Below are positions 1-8,590 of a DNA stretch of 64,000 bases, one piece after another. Below the pieces are notes generated by a model. That model was not told where the DNA came from. It worked only from the letters and a program-made list of their open reading frames with translations, and searched no databases. The stretch's first letter is position 1; the number at the start of each line of letters is the position of its first letter. Both the position numbers and the translations under genes were made by a program. The DNA is taken from contig NZ_LQBD01000010.1 of the NCBI RefSeq assembly GCF_046630315.1, positions 1 to 64,000 of the forward strand, in the 5' to 3' direction. Source of the DNA: Brucella anthropi_A (GTDB lineage: Bacteria; Pseudomonadota; Alphaproteobacteria; Rhizobiales; Rhizobiaceae).

Positions 1-125
1 CGTGTATATAATATTGTCGTGTGGAAAAATGATGTTGAAAAGGTGGAATAGCGGGAAATTTCCTCTGAACAGAGGTAATGGCACCATCGCAAAAAAAACA
101 ACAGGATGGGCGTCTGTCGAAAAAG

Positions 126-201
<76 letters not shown>

Positions 202-354
202 ACTTGCGACCGATTAGCATAAATGCGGCTTCTGTAAAACGAAAATTCGTCGCAAGTCACTCATGGCAACCGGGTTTTTCATGTGATACCCAGTAGTGGG
301 TTGGGAAAACAGTGGCAGGCTTGTCAGAGTCGGGCCGGATTCGGGACTGTCTAT

Positions 355-1128
355 ATGGAAGATAAATCGCTCGCGCTTCATTTTCTGTCCTCGGGTACCG
401 CAGAATCACTTGTCGCCCAAAAGGAGCTCGTGGCTCGCTACGGTCATGTTGCCGCTGAAGATGCGGATATCATCGTGGCGCTCGGCGGGGACGGAACCAT
501 GCTTCAGGCGCTTCGCGATTTCATGAACCATGGTACGCCGATCTATGGCATGAACCGCGGCTCTGTCGGTTTCCTCATGAACGAGTTCAGCGTGGACGAT
601 CTGCCGGAACGTATTCTGGCGGCACAGATGGAAACCATTCGCCCGCTTGTCATGGTGGCGGAAACGGAAGCCGGGCAATCGTTCGAGGCTCTGGCTATCA
701 ACGAGGTCTCTTTGTTTCGCCAGTCTTATCAAGCCGCCAAGGTTCGGATAACGATCGACGGCAAGGTCCGGCTGGACGAGCTCGTTTGCGATGGTGTCAT
801 GGTGGCGACGCCGGCCGGTTCCACAGCCTATAATCTTTCGGCGCAGGGGCCCATCCTGCCGCTGGAGGCGCCGCTTCTGGCGCTGACGCCGGTTAGTCCG
901 TTCCGTCCGCGCCGGTGGGGCGGGGCGCTTCTGCCGAAACATGTGACTGTCCGCATGGACCTGCTGGAGACTGAAAAACGCCCGGTCAATGCGGTTGCGG
1001 ACAATAATGAGGTCAAGTCGGTCCGGTCCGTAACGGTACGCGAAGCGCCGAACAGCCAGGTCGCCATCCTTTTCGATCGCAATCATTCCTGGGATGAGCG
1101 TATCCTGACCGAACAGTTCAGGCATTAA
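355..1128 (+). CDS. nadK: NAD kinase
   Basis: Cytoplasmic NAD kinase, which phosphorylates NAD to NADP using ATP or polyphosphate. The 257-residue product has the GGDG nucleotide-binding motif at residues 44-47, the NE pair at 116-117, and the long conserved block DGVMVATPAGSTAY at 146-159. The open frame continues upstream to position 283, but those residues do not look like NadK, so the ATG at 355 is preferred. No strong ribosome-binding site is visible. The gene stands alone between a tRNA on the other strand and a palindromic repeat that begins within three bases of the stop codon. Its length is a little below typical enterobacterial NadK (about 290) and normal for alphaproteobacteria. 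Confidence 0.93.
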   Translation: MEDKSLALHFLSSGTAESLVAQKELVARYGHVAAEDADIIVALGGDGTMLQALRDFMNHGTPIYGMNRGSVGFLMNEFSVDDLPERILAAQMETIRPLVMVAETEAGQSFEALAINEVSLFRQSYQAAKVRITIDGKVRLDELVCDGVMVATPAGSTAYNLSAQGPILPLEAPLLALTPVSPFRPRRWGGALLPKHVTVRMDLLETEKRPVNAVADNNEVKSVRSVTVREAPNSQVAILFDRNHSWDERILTEQFRH

Positions 1129-1130
1129 GC

Positions 1131-1218
1131 TGTCTCCCGAAAGCCTCGGCAGAGAAATCGGCTCGCCGGACTGATTTCTGGCCCCGCTGCGGGGGGGCGA
1201 CATGCACGAAAACAAAAG
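1131..1218. repeat. Degenerate copy of palindromic repeat family B
   Basis: This stretch aligns by eye with the repeats at 52649-52740 and 63639-63733. It shares GTCTCCC near one end, GACTGATTTCTG..CCCGCT in the middle, and GACATGCA followed by GAAAACAAAA at the other end. The palindrome is eroded compared with the other two copies. It starts immediately after the nadK stop codon and may form the 3' end of that transcript. Confidence 0.6.
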
Positions 1219-1576
1219 CTTTCGCCGCCGCTTTGGAGCACGGTCTCCATCAGATTTCGGGCTCAATGTCATACGAGTTGCAGCAGATTGGCGGCGTATC
1301 AGTTCACCGGCACAAATGCTCTTTAGCTTTTGATAATTTGAGTAAAATTGTTCAGATCGTGCGTTGATTTCGCCTGTTGCAGCACAATTGAAGCAATTTG
1401 ATATCTTTCGATGGTATTTTAGTTGACTTTTGCACGCTGTGGACGTACCCGATGCTGCAAGAAGACGCATATTGCGTTGCAGACGCCTTATTCTGCCTTG
1501 GTTCCTGCGCCCGATGACGCGGCTGCAATGACAGGATGGGTGGAAATCATTTCCAAACCAGAGAGCTGCGCCTCCA
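1219..1576. other. Intergenic region upstream of the DEAD-box helicase gene
   Basis: About 360 bases of relatively AT-rich sequence with no convincing gene. ORFs here lack ribosome-binding sites and family resemblance. It presumably carries the helicase promoter and a long leader, but I could not pick out a clear promoter. Confidence 0.4.
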
Positions 1577-3034
1577 TTGACGACATTTGCCGAACTCGGT
1601 CTTTCCCCGAAAGTGATCGCTGCTGTAGAAGCAGCGGGATATACTGCGCCCACACCCATTCAGGCCGGAGCCATTCCTCCAGCCCTTGAACGCAGGGATG
1701 TTCTCGGTATTGCGCAGACGGGAACCGGAAAGACGGCGTCTTTCGTGCTGCCGATGCTCACCCTTCTGGAAAAGGGCCGGGCGCGGGCGCGTATGCCGCG
1801 CACGCTCATTCTGGAACCGACGCGAGAACTCGCGGCGCAGGTCGAGGAAAATTTCGTCAAATACGGCATCAATCACCGGCTGAACGTGGCGCTTCTGATT
1901 GGCGGCGTTTCGTTTGAGGAACAGGAGCGCAAGCTGGAACGCGGCGCCGATGTCCTCATCGCGACGCCTGGCCGTATGCTCGATCATTTCGAACGCGGCA
2001 AGCTGCTTCTGACCGGCGTTGAAATTCTCGTCATCGACGAAGCCGACCGCATGCTCGACATGGGTTTCATTCCGGATATCGAGCGTATCTGCAAGCTCAT
2101 TCCGTTTACGCGCCAGACGCTGTTTTTCTCGGCCACCATGCCGCCGGAAATCACCAAGCTGACGGAGCAGTTCCTGCACTCCCCGACGCGCATCGAGGTT
2201 GCAAAAGCCTCCTCCACGGCCAAGACCGTCACCCAGCGTCTGGTGAAATCCAGCAAGAAGGATTGGGACAAGCGCGCTGTGCTGCGCGATCTCATCCGTG
2301 CGGAAGGCGACACGCTCAAGAATGCGATCATCTTCTGCAATCGCAAGAAGGATGTGTCGGAGCTTTTCCGCTCGCTCACGCGGCATGAATTCGATGCCGG
2401 CGCGCTGCATGGCGATATGGATCAGCGCGCCCGCATGACGATGCTTTCCAACTTCAAGGATGGAAAGCTGCGATTGCTGGTCGCTTCCGATGTCGCGGCG
2501 CGTGGGCTCGATATTCCCGATGTGAGCCATGTGTTCAACTTCGACGTTCCCATCCATGCGGAGGATTATGTTCACCGCATCGGCCGTACGGGTCGCGCGG
2601 GGCGCTCCGGCAAGGCTTTCACCATCGTAACGCCTTCGGATACGAAATATCTGGCCGCCATCGAAAACATGATCGGCGAAAAGATCGAATGGCTCGACGG
2701 CGATCTGTCGACACTGCCGGCCTCCGATGAGACGGATGAGCGCAAGGGCAAGAATGCCCGCGGCAAGAGCAAGGATGCCAAGGGCAAGGAAAAGCCCAAG
2801 GACAAGGTGAAGGACAAGGCAAAGGCCAAGCCCGATCTTGATCCGGCCGAACAGCCGCAGCCGGTGGTCGAAGCCAGCGAACGTCGCGAGGCGATCCGCG
2901 CTTCGAATGATGAGCGCCGCGGCAAGCCGCAGCACGAACAGAAGCGCCGTCGCGACCGCGACGATGATGGCCCGACGCCTGTTGGTTTCGGCAATGACAT
3001 TCCGGCCTTCATGCTGATTCCAACCGGAATCTGA
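1577..3034 (+). CDS. DEAD-box ATP-dependent RNA helicase (RhlE-like)
   Basis: ATP-dependent RNA helicase, likely acting in ribosome assembly or RNA turnover. The Q motif begins almost at the N-terminus (FAELGLSP to PTPIQ, residues 4-29). It is followed by motif I AQTGTGKT (46-53), PTREL (81-85), DEAD (154-157) and SAT (185-187), and the C-terminal domain has the DVAARGLDIP and HRIGRTGRAGR motifs. The tail after about residue 385 is very rich in Lys, Asp and Glu and then basic, as in RhlE-type enzymes, and probably binds RNA. The start is TTG: it is the first usable start in an otherwise open frame, and the Q motif requires translation from here. A GAGAG stretch 11 bases upstream may serve as the ribosome-binding site. 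The exact subfamily is uncertain. Confidence 0.93.
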   Translation: MTTFAELGLSPKVIAAVEAAGYTAPTPIQAGAIPPALERRDVLGIAQTGTGKTASFVLPMLTLLEKGRARARMPRTLILEPTRELAAQVEENFVKYGINHRLNVALLIGGVSFEEQERKLERGADVLIATPGRMLDHFERGKLLLTGVEILVIDEADRMLDMGFIPDIERICKLIPFTRQTLFFSATMPPEITKLTEQFLHSPTRIEVAKASSTAKTVTQRLVKSSKKDWDKRAVLRDLIRAEGDTLKNAIIFCNRKKDVSELFRSLTRHEFDAGALHGDMDQRARMTMLSNFKDGKLRLLVASDVAARGLDIPDVSHVFNFDVPIHAEDYVHRIGRTGRAGRSGKAFTIVTPSDTKYLAAIENMIGEKIEWLDGDLSTLPASDETDERKGKNARGKSKDAKGKEKPKDKVKDKAKAKPDLDPAEQPQPVVEASERREAIRASNDERRGKPQHEQKRRRDRDDDGPTPVGFGNDIPAFMLIPTGI

Positions 3035-3071
3035 CGGAAACAGCAGGGAAATGAATCAATCGGTTGCGAAG

Positions 3072-3428
3072 CTAAGGCTTTGCGGCCGATTTCTTTTTGG
3101 GCCCGGTTTTCTCGCTGCGCAGAGCGGCATCATAGGCGAGGCGCGCCCAGCGCGTCATGATTTCAGGGTCGTCAAAGGCCTCGCTCGGCACACTCCAGTA
3201 AGGCATGGCCACAGGATTGCCGCCCTTGCGACCGTCATAGGTCCATTGGGTCGCGCCAGCGTCGATAAAGTCCGGTATGGTTATGTCATCGGCCTTGAAA
3301 AGCAGCTCGTCACGCACGACAAGCGCAAAGATCAGGCCCTGATGGTAAATCCCCTTGCCGCCAAACATGCGCCGGATGCTGATGGGGCCAAAATCCTGCA
3401 ACAGATCGCGAAGGGCTTCGTCATCCAT
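3072..3428 (-). CDS. TfoX N-terminal domain protein
   Basis: Small 118-residue protein of the TfoX/Sxy N-terminal family. The conserved core SIRRMFGGKGIYHQGLIFAL, a central DELLFKAD and PYWSVPSEAFDD fit this domain, and the lysine-rich tail KKKSAAKP ends the protein. In gamma-proteobacteria TfoX controls competence. The role of the single-domain version in alphaproteobacteria is not known, so no regulatory function is assigned. It lies 21 bases downstream of the Fe-S carrier gene on the same strand and is probably co-transcribed with it. Confidence 0.85.
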   Translation of the reverse strand: MDDEALRDLLQDFGPISIRRMFGGKGIYHQGLIFALVVRDELLFKADDITIPDFIDAGATQWTYDGRKGGNPVAMPYWSVPSEAFDDPEIMTRWARLAYDAALRSEKTGPKKKSAAKP

Positions 3429-3449
3429 TGGCGGGCACCTTGTCCCGGA

Positions 3450-3830
3450 TCAGGCCGCACCCTGCATCTGGCGAAGGCTTTCGGGCGAAGCGGCCTTGAT
3501 TTCAACGGATTCGCCGCAGCCGCAGGCTGATGTCTGGTTCGGATTGTTGAAGACGAACCCGGTCCGCAATGTCGTCACTTCAAAATCCATCTGCGTGCCG
3601 AGCAGGAAAAGAACCGCTTCAGGTGCAATGAAAACCTGGGCGCCGTCCTTCTCGATCACATCGTCGCCGGGTTTGGCTTCCGTGACGAGATCGATCGTAT
3701 ATTCCATCCCGGCGCAACCGCCTTTTTTCACACCCACCCGGATGCCAAGCGCGCCGTCCCGCGAAGCGATAATCTCGCGAACGCGATCAGCTGCCTTGTC
3801 GGTTAGCGTCATGACTGCGAAACGGCCCAT
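3450..3830 (-). CDS. Iron-sulfur cluster carrier, HesB/IscA/SufA family
   Basis: A-type carrier of 126 residues that accepts Fe-S clusters from the SUF scaffold and passes them to apoproteins. The three cluster cysteines are present: one in KKGGCAGMEY and the pair in the C-terminal ACGCGES. The open frame runs 29 codons further upstream, but the ATG at 3830 has GGAAGAGAG a few bases before it and is the natural family start. No suf genes are in the window. The partner gene downstream is TfoX-like. Which A-type member (SufA, ErpA or IscA) it represents cannot be settled from the sequence alone. Confidence 0.92.
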   Translation of the reverse strand: MGRFAVMTLTDKAADRVREIIASRDGALGIRVGVKKGGCAGMEYTIDLVTEAKPGDDVIEKDGAQVFIAPEAVLFLLGTQMDFEVTTLRTGFVFNNPNQTSACGCGESVEIKAASPESLRQMQGAA

Positions 3831-4019
3831 TTTCTCTCTTCCGCTACGGTGCTGGCATATGGACGGAGAATCGTCCAATCTTGTCGCAACAGGTTGAGTT
3901 TCCTCTGCGATTGCCACGTTTTCACTATAGTTAGTGTTGTAACATCATTACTGCAATACACCAAATCGGGAGCGAGCCGGACCCGCTCCACAAAAGTTTG
4001 CTAGGAAGAGGAGAAGCGA

Positions 4020-4643
4020 ATGTCGAACGACCGGATGAAACCTCTCATGCTGGCTGCTGTCATCGGCCTTCTTTCGGCTGGAGGGGCATGGGCGCAAAAT
4101 CCGCCGAAAGCCGCGCCTGAGGAAACGCCCCGCAACGTGCAGGAGAAGCATGACAAGGCTTCCCAGCCGATTGAGGAAACCAAGCCTTCCGAGCAGACAC
4201 AGGAGGCTGCGGGCGGCGTGACGGTCCCGGACTATCGCGACGACCGTTCCACGCCGCAGGCGCTGATCGAATCCTATTACAATGCGATCAATCGCAAGGA
4301 ATATGCGCGCGCCTACGGCTATTATTCCGAGGAAGGGCGGGAGCCCGATTTCAAGACCTTCGTGAAGGGGTATGAAAACTCCAGAAGCGTCAAGGTCGCG
4401 CTGCGCAAGACCGATCCCGATCCGGGCGCCGGCCAGATCTACTGGAGCCAGCCTCTGGCGATCGAAGCCGAGACTGCGGATGGCAAAAGGGAAGTCTTTA
4501 CAGGCTGCTACACGATCCACCTCACAAATCCCGCCATGCAGGAAGAGCCGCCGTTCAAGCCGATGCAGATCATGACGGGATCGCTGACCAGGTCGCCGCT
4601 GGCGCTGGAAAAGAGCGTGCCGGAAGAGTGCGAAGCGCCATAG
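4020..4643 (+). CDS. Secreted hypothetical protein
   Basis: A 207-residue protein starting with a clear Sec signal peptide: MKPLMLAAVIGLLSAGGAWA with a cut expected after AWA. The next 50 residues (PPKAAPEETPRN to EAAGG) are rich in Pro, Glu, Lys and Ala and probably disordered. After that comes a compact domain with SYYNAINRKEYARAYGYYSE, which resembles small NTF2-like or DUF4440-like folds in spacing but is not assigned. Two cysteines (GCYTIHL and the C-terminal EECEAP) could form a disulphide in the periplasm. GGAAGAGGAGA precedes the start. It is transcribed away from the Fe-S carrier gene. Confidence 0.75.
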   Translation: MSNDRMKPLMLAAVIGLLSAGGAWAQNPPKAAPEETPRNVQEKHDKASQPIEETKPSEQTQEAAGGVTVPDYRDDRSTPQALIESYYNAINRKEYARAYGYYSEEGREPDFKTFVKGYENSRSVKVALRKTDPDPGAGQIYWSQPLAIEAETADGKREVFTGCYTIHLTNPAMQEEPPFKPMQIMTGSLTRSPLALEKSVPEECEAP

Positions 4644-4664
4644 GAAAAAACGGAAAAATTGCCC

Positions 4665-4695
4665 TTGACCTTGCCACGATGGGAAGCTCCATCCT
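4665..4695 (+). promoter_or_regulatory. MerR/CueR-type promoter-operator
   Basis: TTGACC at 4665-4670 is separated by 19 bases from a weak -10 (CATCCT, 4690-4695). The spacer carries an imperfect dyad ACCTTGCC-ACGA-TGGGAAGCT that resembles copper-sensing CueR operators (ACCTTCC..GGAAGGT). The unusually long spacer is the hallmark of MerR-family promoters. It precedes the CopZ-like gene by 30 bases. No cueR or copA is in the window. Confidence 0.5.
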
Positions 4696-4725
4696 GGTGT
4701 CAGTTCCCAAGAAGGAGTGACCGAA

Positions 4726-4926
4726 ATGATGAAGTTTTCCGTTCCCAAGATGAAATGCGGCGGCTGTGCCGATAATATCACCGTCGCGCTGCGCAAGCTC
4801 GACGCGGCCGCCCCCATCGAAATCGATCTCGACAGGAAAGAGGTGGAATTCGGCGGCGCGGTTTCCGAGGATGCCGTGCTTTCCGCACTGGCTGCTGCCG
4901 GTTATCCGGCGTCGAGCGCTCGATAA
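4726..4926 (+). CDS. Heavy-metal-associated domain protein (CopZ-like copper chaperone)
   Basis: A 66-residue single HMA domain protein. The metal-binding motif MKCGGC lies at the end of the first beta strand, followed by the usual helix (ADNITVALRKLD), and the C-terminal AAAGYPA matches the conserved final loop. Such proteins bind Cu(I) through the two cysteines and hand it to P-type ATPases. GAAGGAG at 4711-4717 is ideally spaced for the ATG at 4726; a GTG at 4717 overlaps this site and is unlikely to be used. A MerR-type promoter is visible directly upstream. Confidence 0.87.
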   Translation: MMKFSVPKMKCGGCADNITVALRKLDAAAPIEIDLDRKEVEFGGAVSEDAVLSALAAAGYPASSAR

Positions 4927-5026
4927 TGTGATTTCAGTGGCGCTTGTTTCAGACCCCTGCAAAAGATAGAGCGCATTCCGACACGTGTGAAACGGTTTCG
5001 GGATGCGTGCTTGAAGCGCGCATCGG

Positions 5027-5060
5027 ATGCCGGGAAGCCAGAGGCTTTCCGGCATTTTCA
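5027..5060 (+). terminator. Hairpin terminator in the CopZ-pcm interval
   Basis: ATGCCGGGAAGCC (5027-5039) pairs with GGCTTTCCGGCAT (5043-5055) across a 3-base loop and is followed by TTTT. It lies in the 330-base gap after the CopZ-like gene. Just before it (about 4968-5010) is an imperfect inverted repeat whose GATAGAGCGCATTCCGAC resembles the end of repeat family A, so this may be a decayed copy. Confidence 0.5.
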
Positions 5061-5258
5061 TGTCCCGATGCCAATCACGGGAAGCGGGTATCCATGAGCA
5101 TAAATGCCGCAAACGCTGTGTTTCATTGACTGGACCCGCGATTTTTGCCACATCAACGGCAAATCTCGTTTATGGTGCTTTTCGTGCGTTCGAAAAGGAC
5201 GCGCGCCGCTCCAATGGCATGAAACATCGCATTCCGCGACAAGGAAGGGTTTAGGGCT

Positions 5259-5927
5259 ATGGCAGCCGATTTCCAGGATCTTCGCACAAAGATGGTCGAC
5301 AATCAGATCCGCACGACGGACGTAACCGATCTGGCGGTTATCGATGCTTTCCTGACCGTCCCGCGCGAGGCTTTCGTTCCCGCCGCCCGTCAGGTGCTTG
5401 CCTATATCGATGAAGACCAGCTTCTTGAAAGCGAAGGCACGCAGCCGCGCTACCTCATGGAACCTTCGCCTTTCGCCAAGCTCGTGCAGCTTGCGCGCGT
5501 CAGGAAGACCGACGTGGTTCTCGATGTGGGCTGCGGCACCGGCTATTCGGCAGCCATTCTTTCAAGGCTCGCAGGCTCGGTCATCGGCCTGGAAAGTGAT
5601 TCCGCATTGTCGGCTGCGGCGACGGCCCGCCTCGCTGAATTGGGCTATGACAATGTTGTGATCGTTTCAGGCGAGTTGCAGTCCGGCTATCCGTCGGAAG
5701 CCCCTTACGATGTGATCGTGATCGAAGGCGCCGTCGATTTCGTTCCGGACGCATTGCTCGGCCAGTTGAAGGACGGCGGACGTCTCGTCGTCGTGGAAGG
5801 TCGCGGAAATGCCGGTGTCGCGCGGATTTACGTCAAGGAGAATGGTGTTGCATCGGGACGCGGTGTGTTCAACACTGCGGTTCGTCCGCTGCCCGGATTC
5901 GAACGCGTTGCGCAGTTCGAATTTTAA
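5259..5927 (+). CDS. Protein-L-isoaspartate O-methyltransferase-like SAM-dependent methyltransferase
   Basis: A 222-residue class I methyltransferase with the SAM-binding motif VVLDVGCGTGYSAAIL at about residues 87-102 and acidic post-motifs (GLESD, DVIVIEGAV). It belongs to the PCMT family by overall layout: the N-terminal DNQIRTTDVTD, then VPREAFVP. The catalytic loop, which in E. coli Pcm contains SQP, here reads GTQPRYLMEPSPFAKL, so repair of isoaspartyl residues is not assured. It precedes bepC by about 140 bases, an arrangement also known in rhizobia. The start has AAGGAAGGG upstream. Confidence 0.85.
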   Translation: MAADFQDLRTKMVDNQIRTTDVTDLAVIDAFLTVPREAFVPAARQVLAYIDEDQLLESEGTQPRYLMEPSPFAKLVQLARVRKTDVVLDVGCGTGYSAAILSRLAGSVIGLESDSALSAAATARLAELGYDNVVIVSGELQSGYPSEAPYDVIVIEGAVDFVPDALLGQLKDGGRLVVVEGRGNAGVARIYVKENGVASGRGVFNTAVRPLPGFERVAQFEF

Positions 5928-5996
5928 TTTTAGCGGATGATACAATTCTGCAACGCTACGGAATTTGTTTGTGCAAGCTCTGGCGGGGGCGATGGA

Positions 5997-6045
5997 AATA
6001 ACCGAATTTAGAGGTTATTAGAAATTGTCCGAACCGATCGGTTCG
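5997..6045 (+). promoter_or_regulatory. Two inverted repeats upstream of bepC, probable operators
   Basis: AATAACC (5997-6003) is mirrored by GGTTATT (6013-6019). Ten bases further on lies a perfect 16-bp palindrome CGAACCGATCGGTTCG (6030-6045), ending 25 bases before the bepC ATG. Perfect palindromes of this size are typical of TetR-type operators. In Brucella the TetR protein BepR controls the bepDE pump genes. Whether it binds here is inference. Confidence 0.45.
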
Positions 6046-6070
6046 ATAGTTGGATTCGTTTGTTCTGAAA

Positions 6071-7450
6071 ATGAGGTACCCGGTGTTCAAAACGTGCAAA
6101 GGACTGGTAGCGGCCGCAGCATTGTTGTCTGGCACCATTTTAACGGGGCAGGCGGCGTTCTCGGAAACGTTGACCGGCGCTCTTGTGAAGGCCTACAAGA
6201 ACAATGCAAACCTGAACTATTCCCGCGCGGGCGTCCGCGTCACGGATGAGGATGTCGCCATTGCCAAGTCCGGTTATCGTCCGCAGATCACCGGCTCCTA
6301 TAATGTAGGGCACGGCAAGACGCCGACCAGCCAGGGATACCGCACAACAGGCACGTTCGGCATCGAGCTGAACCAGATGCTGTTCGACGGGTTTCAAACC
6401 AAGAACAATGTCGCCGCCGCCGAAACGCAGGTCTTCGCCCAGCGCGAAAACCTCCGCAACGAAGAGCAGAACAGGCTCTACGAGGCAGTAACCGCCTATA
6501 TGGATGTCTATCAGGCGCGCCAGATCGCGGTTCTGCGTGAGCGCAACCTTGCTGCCCTCAACGAACAGGTTCGCGCCGCGCGCGCTCGCCTCGATGTGGG
6601 CGAGGGGACGCGCACGGACGTTGCCCAGGCGGATGCCAGCCGTTCGACCGCCGTTGCCGCGCTGAACGCGGCGCGTGCGGACGTCAAGTCCGCGGAAGCG
6701 ACCTATGTGCAGGTGATCGGCGTTCAGCCGGACAAGCTTGCGACCGCCGCCGCGGCCAAAAACCTGCCAAGCTCGCCAAGCCAGGCATTTGCCATTGCGA
6801 CCGCCGGCCATCCCGGCATTCTTGCGACGCAATATGCCGTCAATGCCGCCGGATACAATGTGAAAGCCAAGGAAGGCGCCTTGCTGCCATCCGTCGGCCT
6901 GACGGCAAGCGCCAGCCGTCTCGATACCTATTCTGGCGAAGGCGGCTCGCTGACCGATGGCAATTCGGCGTCGATTGGCGTCGGCGTCAGCATTCCGATC
7001 TACACCGGTGGCCGGAGTTCGGCGCAGGTTCGCCAGTCCAAGGAACAGCTCGGTCAGGCACGCATCGAAGTCGATGTCGTTCGCGATCAGGTCCGTCAGG
7101 CAATCGGCTCGGCATGGTCGCAGCTCGAAGCGGCGCGCGCATCGGTCAAGGCGAACCGTGACGGCATTGCCGCTGCGCAGCTTGCTCTCGACGGCGTGAT
7201 CGAGGAGCGCAAGGTCGGACAGCGCACCACGCTTGACGTCTTGAATGCGCAAAACGACCTCATCACCGCGCAGATTGCATTGGTTGAATCCGAGCGCAAT
7301 GTCGTTGTCGCCAGCTATGCGCTCCTGAATGCAACGGGCCGCATGACCGCAAGCCAGATGGGCTTGCAGGTTGCCGAATACAAGCCGGAAGAGCATTACA
7401 ACGCGGTCAAGGACAAGTGGTTCGGCCTGCGCACGCCGGATGGCCGCTGA
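6071..7450 (+). CDS. bepC: TolC-family outer-membrane efflux channel BepC
   Basis: A 459-residue TolC homologue, the outer-membrane exit duct for RND pumps and type I secretion. A signal peptide (GLVAAAALLSGTILTGQAAFS) is followed by two OEP repeats with long Ala/Gln/Arg-rich coiled-coil helices (for example AALNEQVRAARARLDVGEG and its counterpart QLALDGVIEERKVGQRT). Each repeat has the turn motif before a TxxDVL/TDVAQA segment. The C-terminal part is YALLNATGRMTA. In Brucella suis BepC works with BepDE and BepFG in resistance to bile salts and drugs. The ATG at 6071 is preferred over a TTG at 6050 because it sits just before the signal peptide. Confidence 0.93.
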   Translation: MRYPVFKTCKGLVAAAALLSGTILTGQAAFSETLTGALVKAYKNNANLNYSRAGVRVTDEDVAIAKSGYRPQITGSYNVGHGKTPTSQGYRTTGTFGIELNQMLFDGFQTKNNVAAAETQVFAQRENLRNEEQNRLYEAVTAYMDVYQARQIAVLRERNLAALNEQVRAARARLDVGEGTRTDVAQADASRSTAVAALNAARADVKSAEATYVQVIGVQPDKLATAAAAKNLPSSPSQAFAIATAGHPGILATQYAVNAAGYNVKAKEGALLPSVGLTASASRLDTYSGEGGSLTDGNSASIGVGVSIPIYTGGRSSAQVRQSKEQLGQARIEVDVVRDQVRQAIGSAWSQLEAARASVKANRDGIAAAQLALDGVIEERKVGQRTTLDVLNAQNDLITAQIALVESERNVVVASYALLNATGRMTASQMGLQVAEYKPEEHYNAVKDKWFGLRTPDGR

Positions 7451-7477
7451 TCGTTTCCCGACGAGGACCGTCAATCG

Positions 7478-7506
7478 AAAAGGCGCCTTCGGGTGCCTTT
7501 TGTTTT
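7478..7506 (+). terminator. Terminator after bepC
   Basis: AAAAGGCGCC, a TTCG tetraloop, then GGTGCCTTTT followed by GTTTT form a strong intrinsic terminator 27 bases after the bepC stop codon. Confidence 0.9.
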
Positions 7507-7682
7507 GCCGCCGATTCGACATTCTCCGCCTCGGCAAATCTTAACAAATCCATAAAGCTGTGAGTTTGAACCCGCCAGCCCTGGCTGGGGATTCTCAAAT
7601 GCGGGATCGTCCGCTACCCTTAATCCATTGATTCTCTGTCTTTTGCAGACAATGTCGCAATACGGGAAAGCGGATAGCAGCC

Positions 7683-8444
7683 ATGGCACAGACATCCAGC
7701 GCAGCACGGGAACCGTCGATGGAAGAGATACTCGCTTCCATCCGCAGGATCATCGAGGACAGCGATGTCACCCGCCAGCCCACGCCATTGGCCGGTTCCC
7801 CGGTCCGGGGTGAGGTCGCGGAATTCCGCCGTCCCGCTGTGGAGCAGCCGGTCACGCCGCCGGAAAAGCCCGCAATGATGCGCAACGTCTTTCATGACGA
7901 GCCGGCATTGCGCGGTCCGATTGATGAACCGACCCAGGCTGCGCCTGAGATCGAATCCGATGATGAGGACGATGTTGTTCTCAACGCCGAGAATGACGAC
8001 CACTCCAACGTCAGGCCGGAGCCATCCGCGCACCAGCCGGGCGAGGCGGAAAGATCGCTGGAAGAAATGGACCTTTCGGTCGAGGCGGAAATTGCCGGGG
8101 TGGTCGATGCACCGCTCAAGCCTGAACCCGGCGCTGAACCGGAGCAGGCGGTGACAGATCAGGAAACTGCCGTGCAGCCCAAGGCTGCGGCGCCAATCGC
8201 GGAGCCTGTTGCAAAGATGCAGCCCCCTGCCCATATGCTGTCGCAGGTCGCCGAACGTCAGGTGGCCGCGGCATTCCAGGATCTGAACCATGCGGTCCGC
8301 GCCGAGCCGCGCCGGTCGTTCGACGATATTGCCGCGGAACTGTTGCGCCCAATGTTGCAGGACTGGCTCGACAATAATCTGCCAACACTGGTCGAGCGGC
8401 TTGTGCGGGAAGAAATCGAGCGCGTGGTGCGCGGCGAGCGTTAA
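7683..8444 (+). CDS. DUF2497 / PopZ-family polar organizing protein
   Basis: A 253-residue acidic protein with the two hallmarks of the PopZ family. The N-terminal helix is PSMEEILASIRRIIED (about residues 12-27), which recruits partner proteins. The C-terminal oligomerisation region is RSFDDIAAELLRPMLQDW followed by NLPTLVERLVREEIERV. The middle (about 30-190) is Pro/Glu/Ala-rich and without evident structure. In Caulobacter and Agrobacterium PopZ forms a polar hub that anchors the chromosome origin or marks the growth pole. The position just before valS is shared with other alphaproteobacteria. A weak ATG context (AGCAGCC) precedes the start. Confidence 0.85.
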   Translation: MAQTSSAAREPSMEEILASIRRIIEDSDVTRQPTPLAGSPVRGEVAEFRRPAVEQPVTPPEKPAMMRNVFHDEPALRGPIDEPTQAAPEIESDDEDDVVLNAENDDHSNVRPEPSAHQPGEAERSLEEMDLSVEAEIAGVVDAPLKPEPGAEPEQAVTDQETAVQPKAAAPIAEPVAKMQPPAHMLSQVAERQVAAAFQDLNHAVRAEPRRSFDDIAAELLRPMLQDWLDNNLPTLVERLVREEIERVVRGER

Positions 8445-8485
8445 CCAGTCCCCCAGGACCATTGCGGCCGCTTTTGAAGATGTTG

Positions 8486-8511
8486 CCCGTCTGTTCAGCA
8501 GGCGGGTTTTC
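8486..8511 (+). terminator. Terminator after the popZ-like gene
   Basis: CCCGTCTG pairs with CAGGCGGG around a 5-base loop (one G-T pair) and is followed by TTTT, about 40 bases past the stop codon. Confidence 0.7.
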
Positions 8512-8590
8512 ACTTTTAAAGTGATTTGTCACCTGTTAGTTGCTATTGAGCCCTCAATCCATTCATCGCGCATAAAGACCGGATAATTCC

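Noticed and set aside
406..1659. Long minus-strand frame of 417 codons across nadK
   Set aside because: It is the shadow of nadK and the adjoining repeat. The translation is Arg/His-rich, without family features, and nadK has intact catalytic motifs in the other strand.
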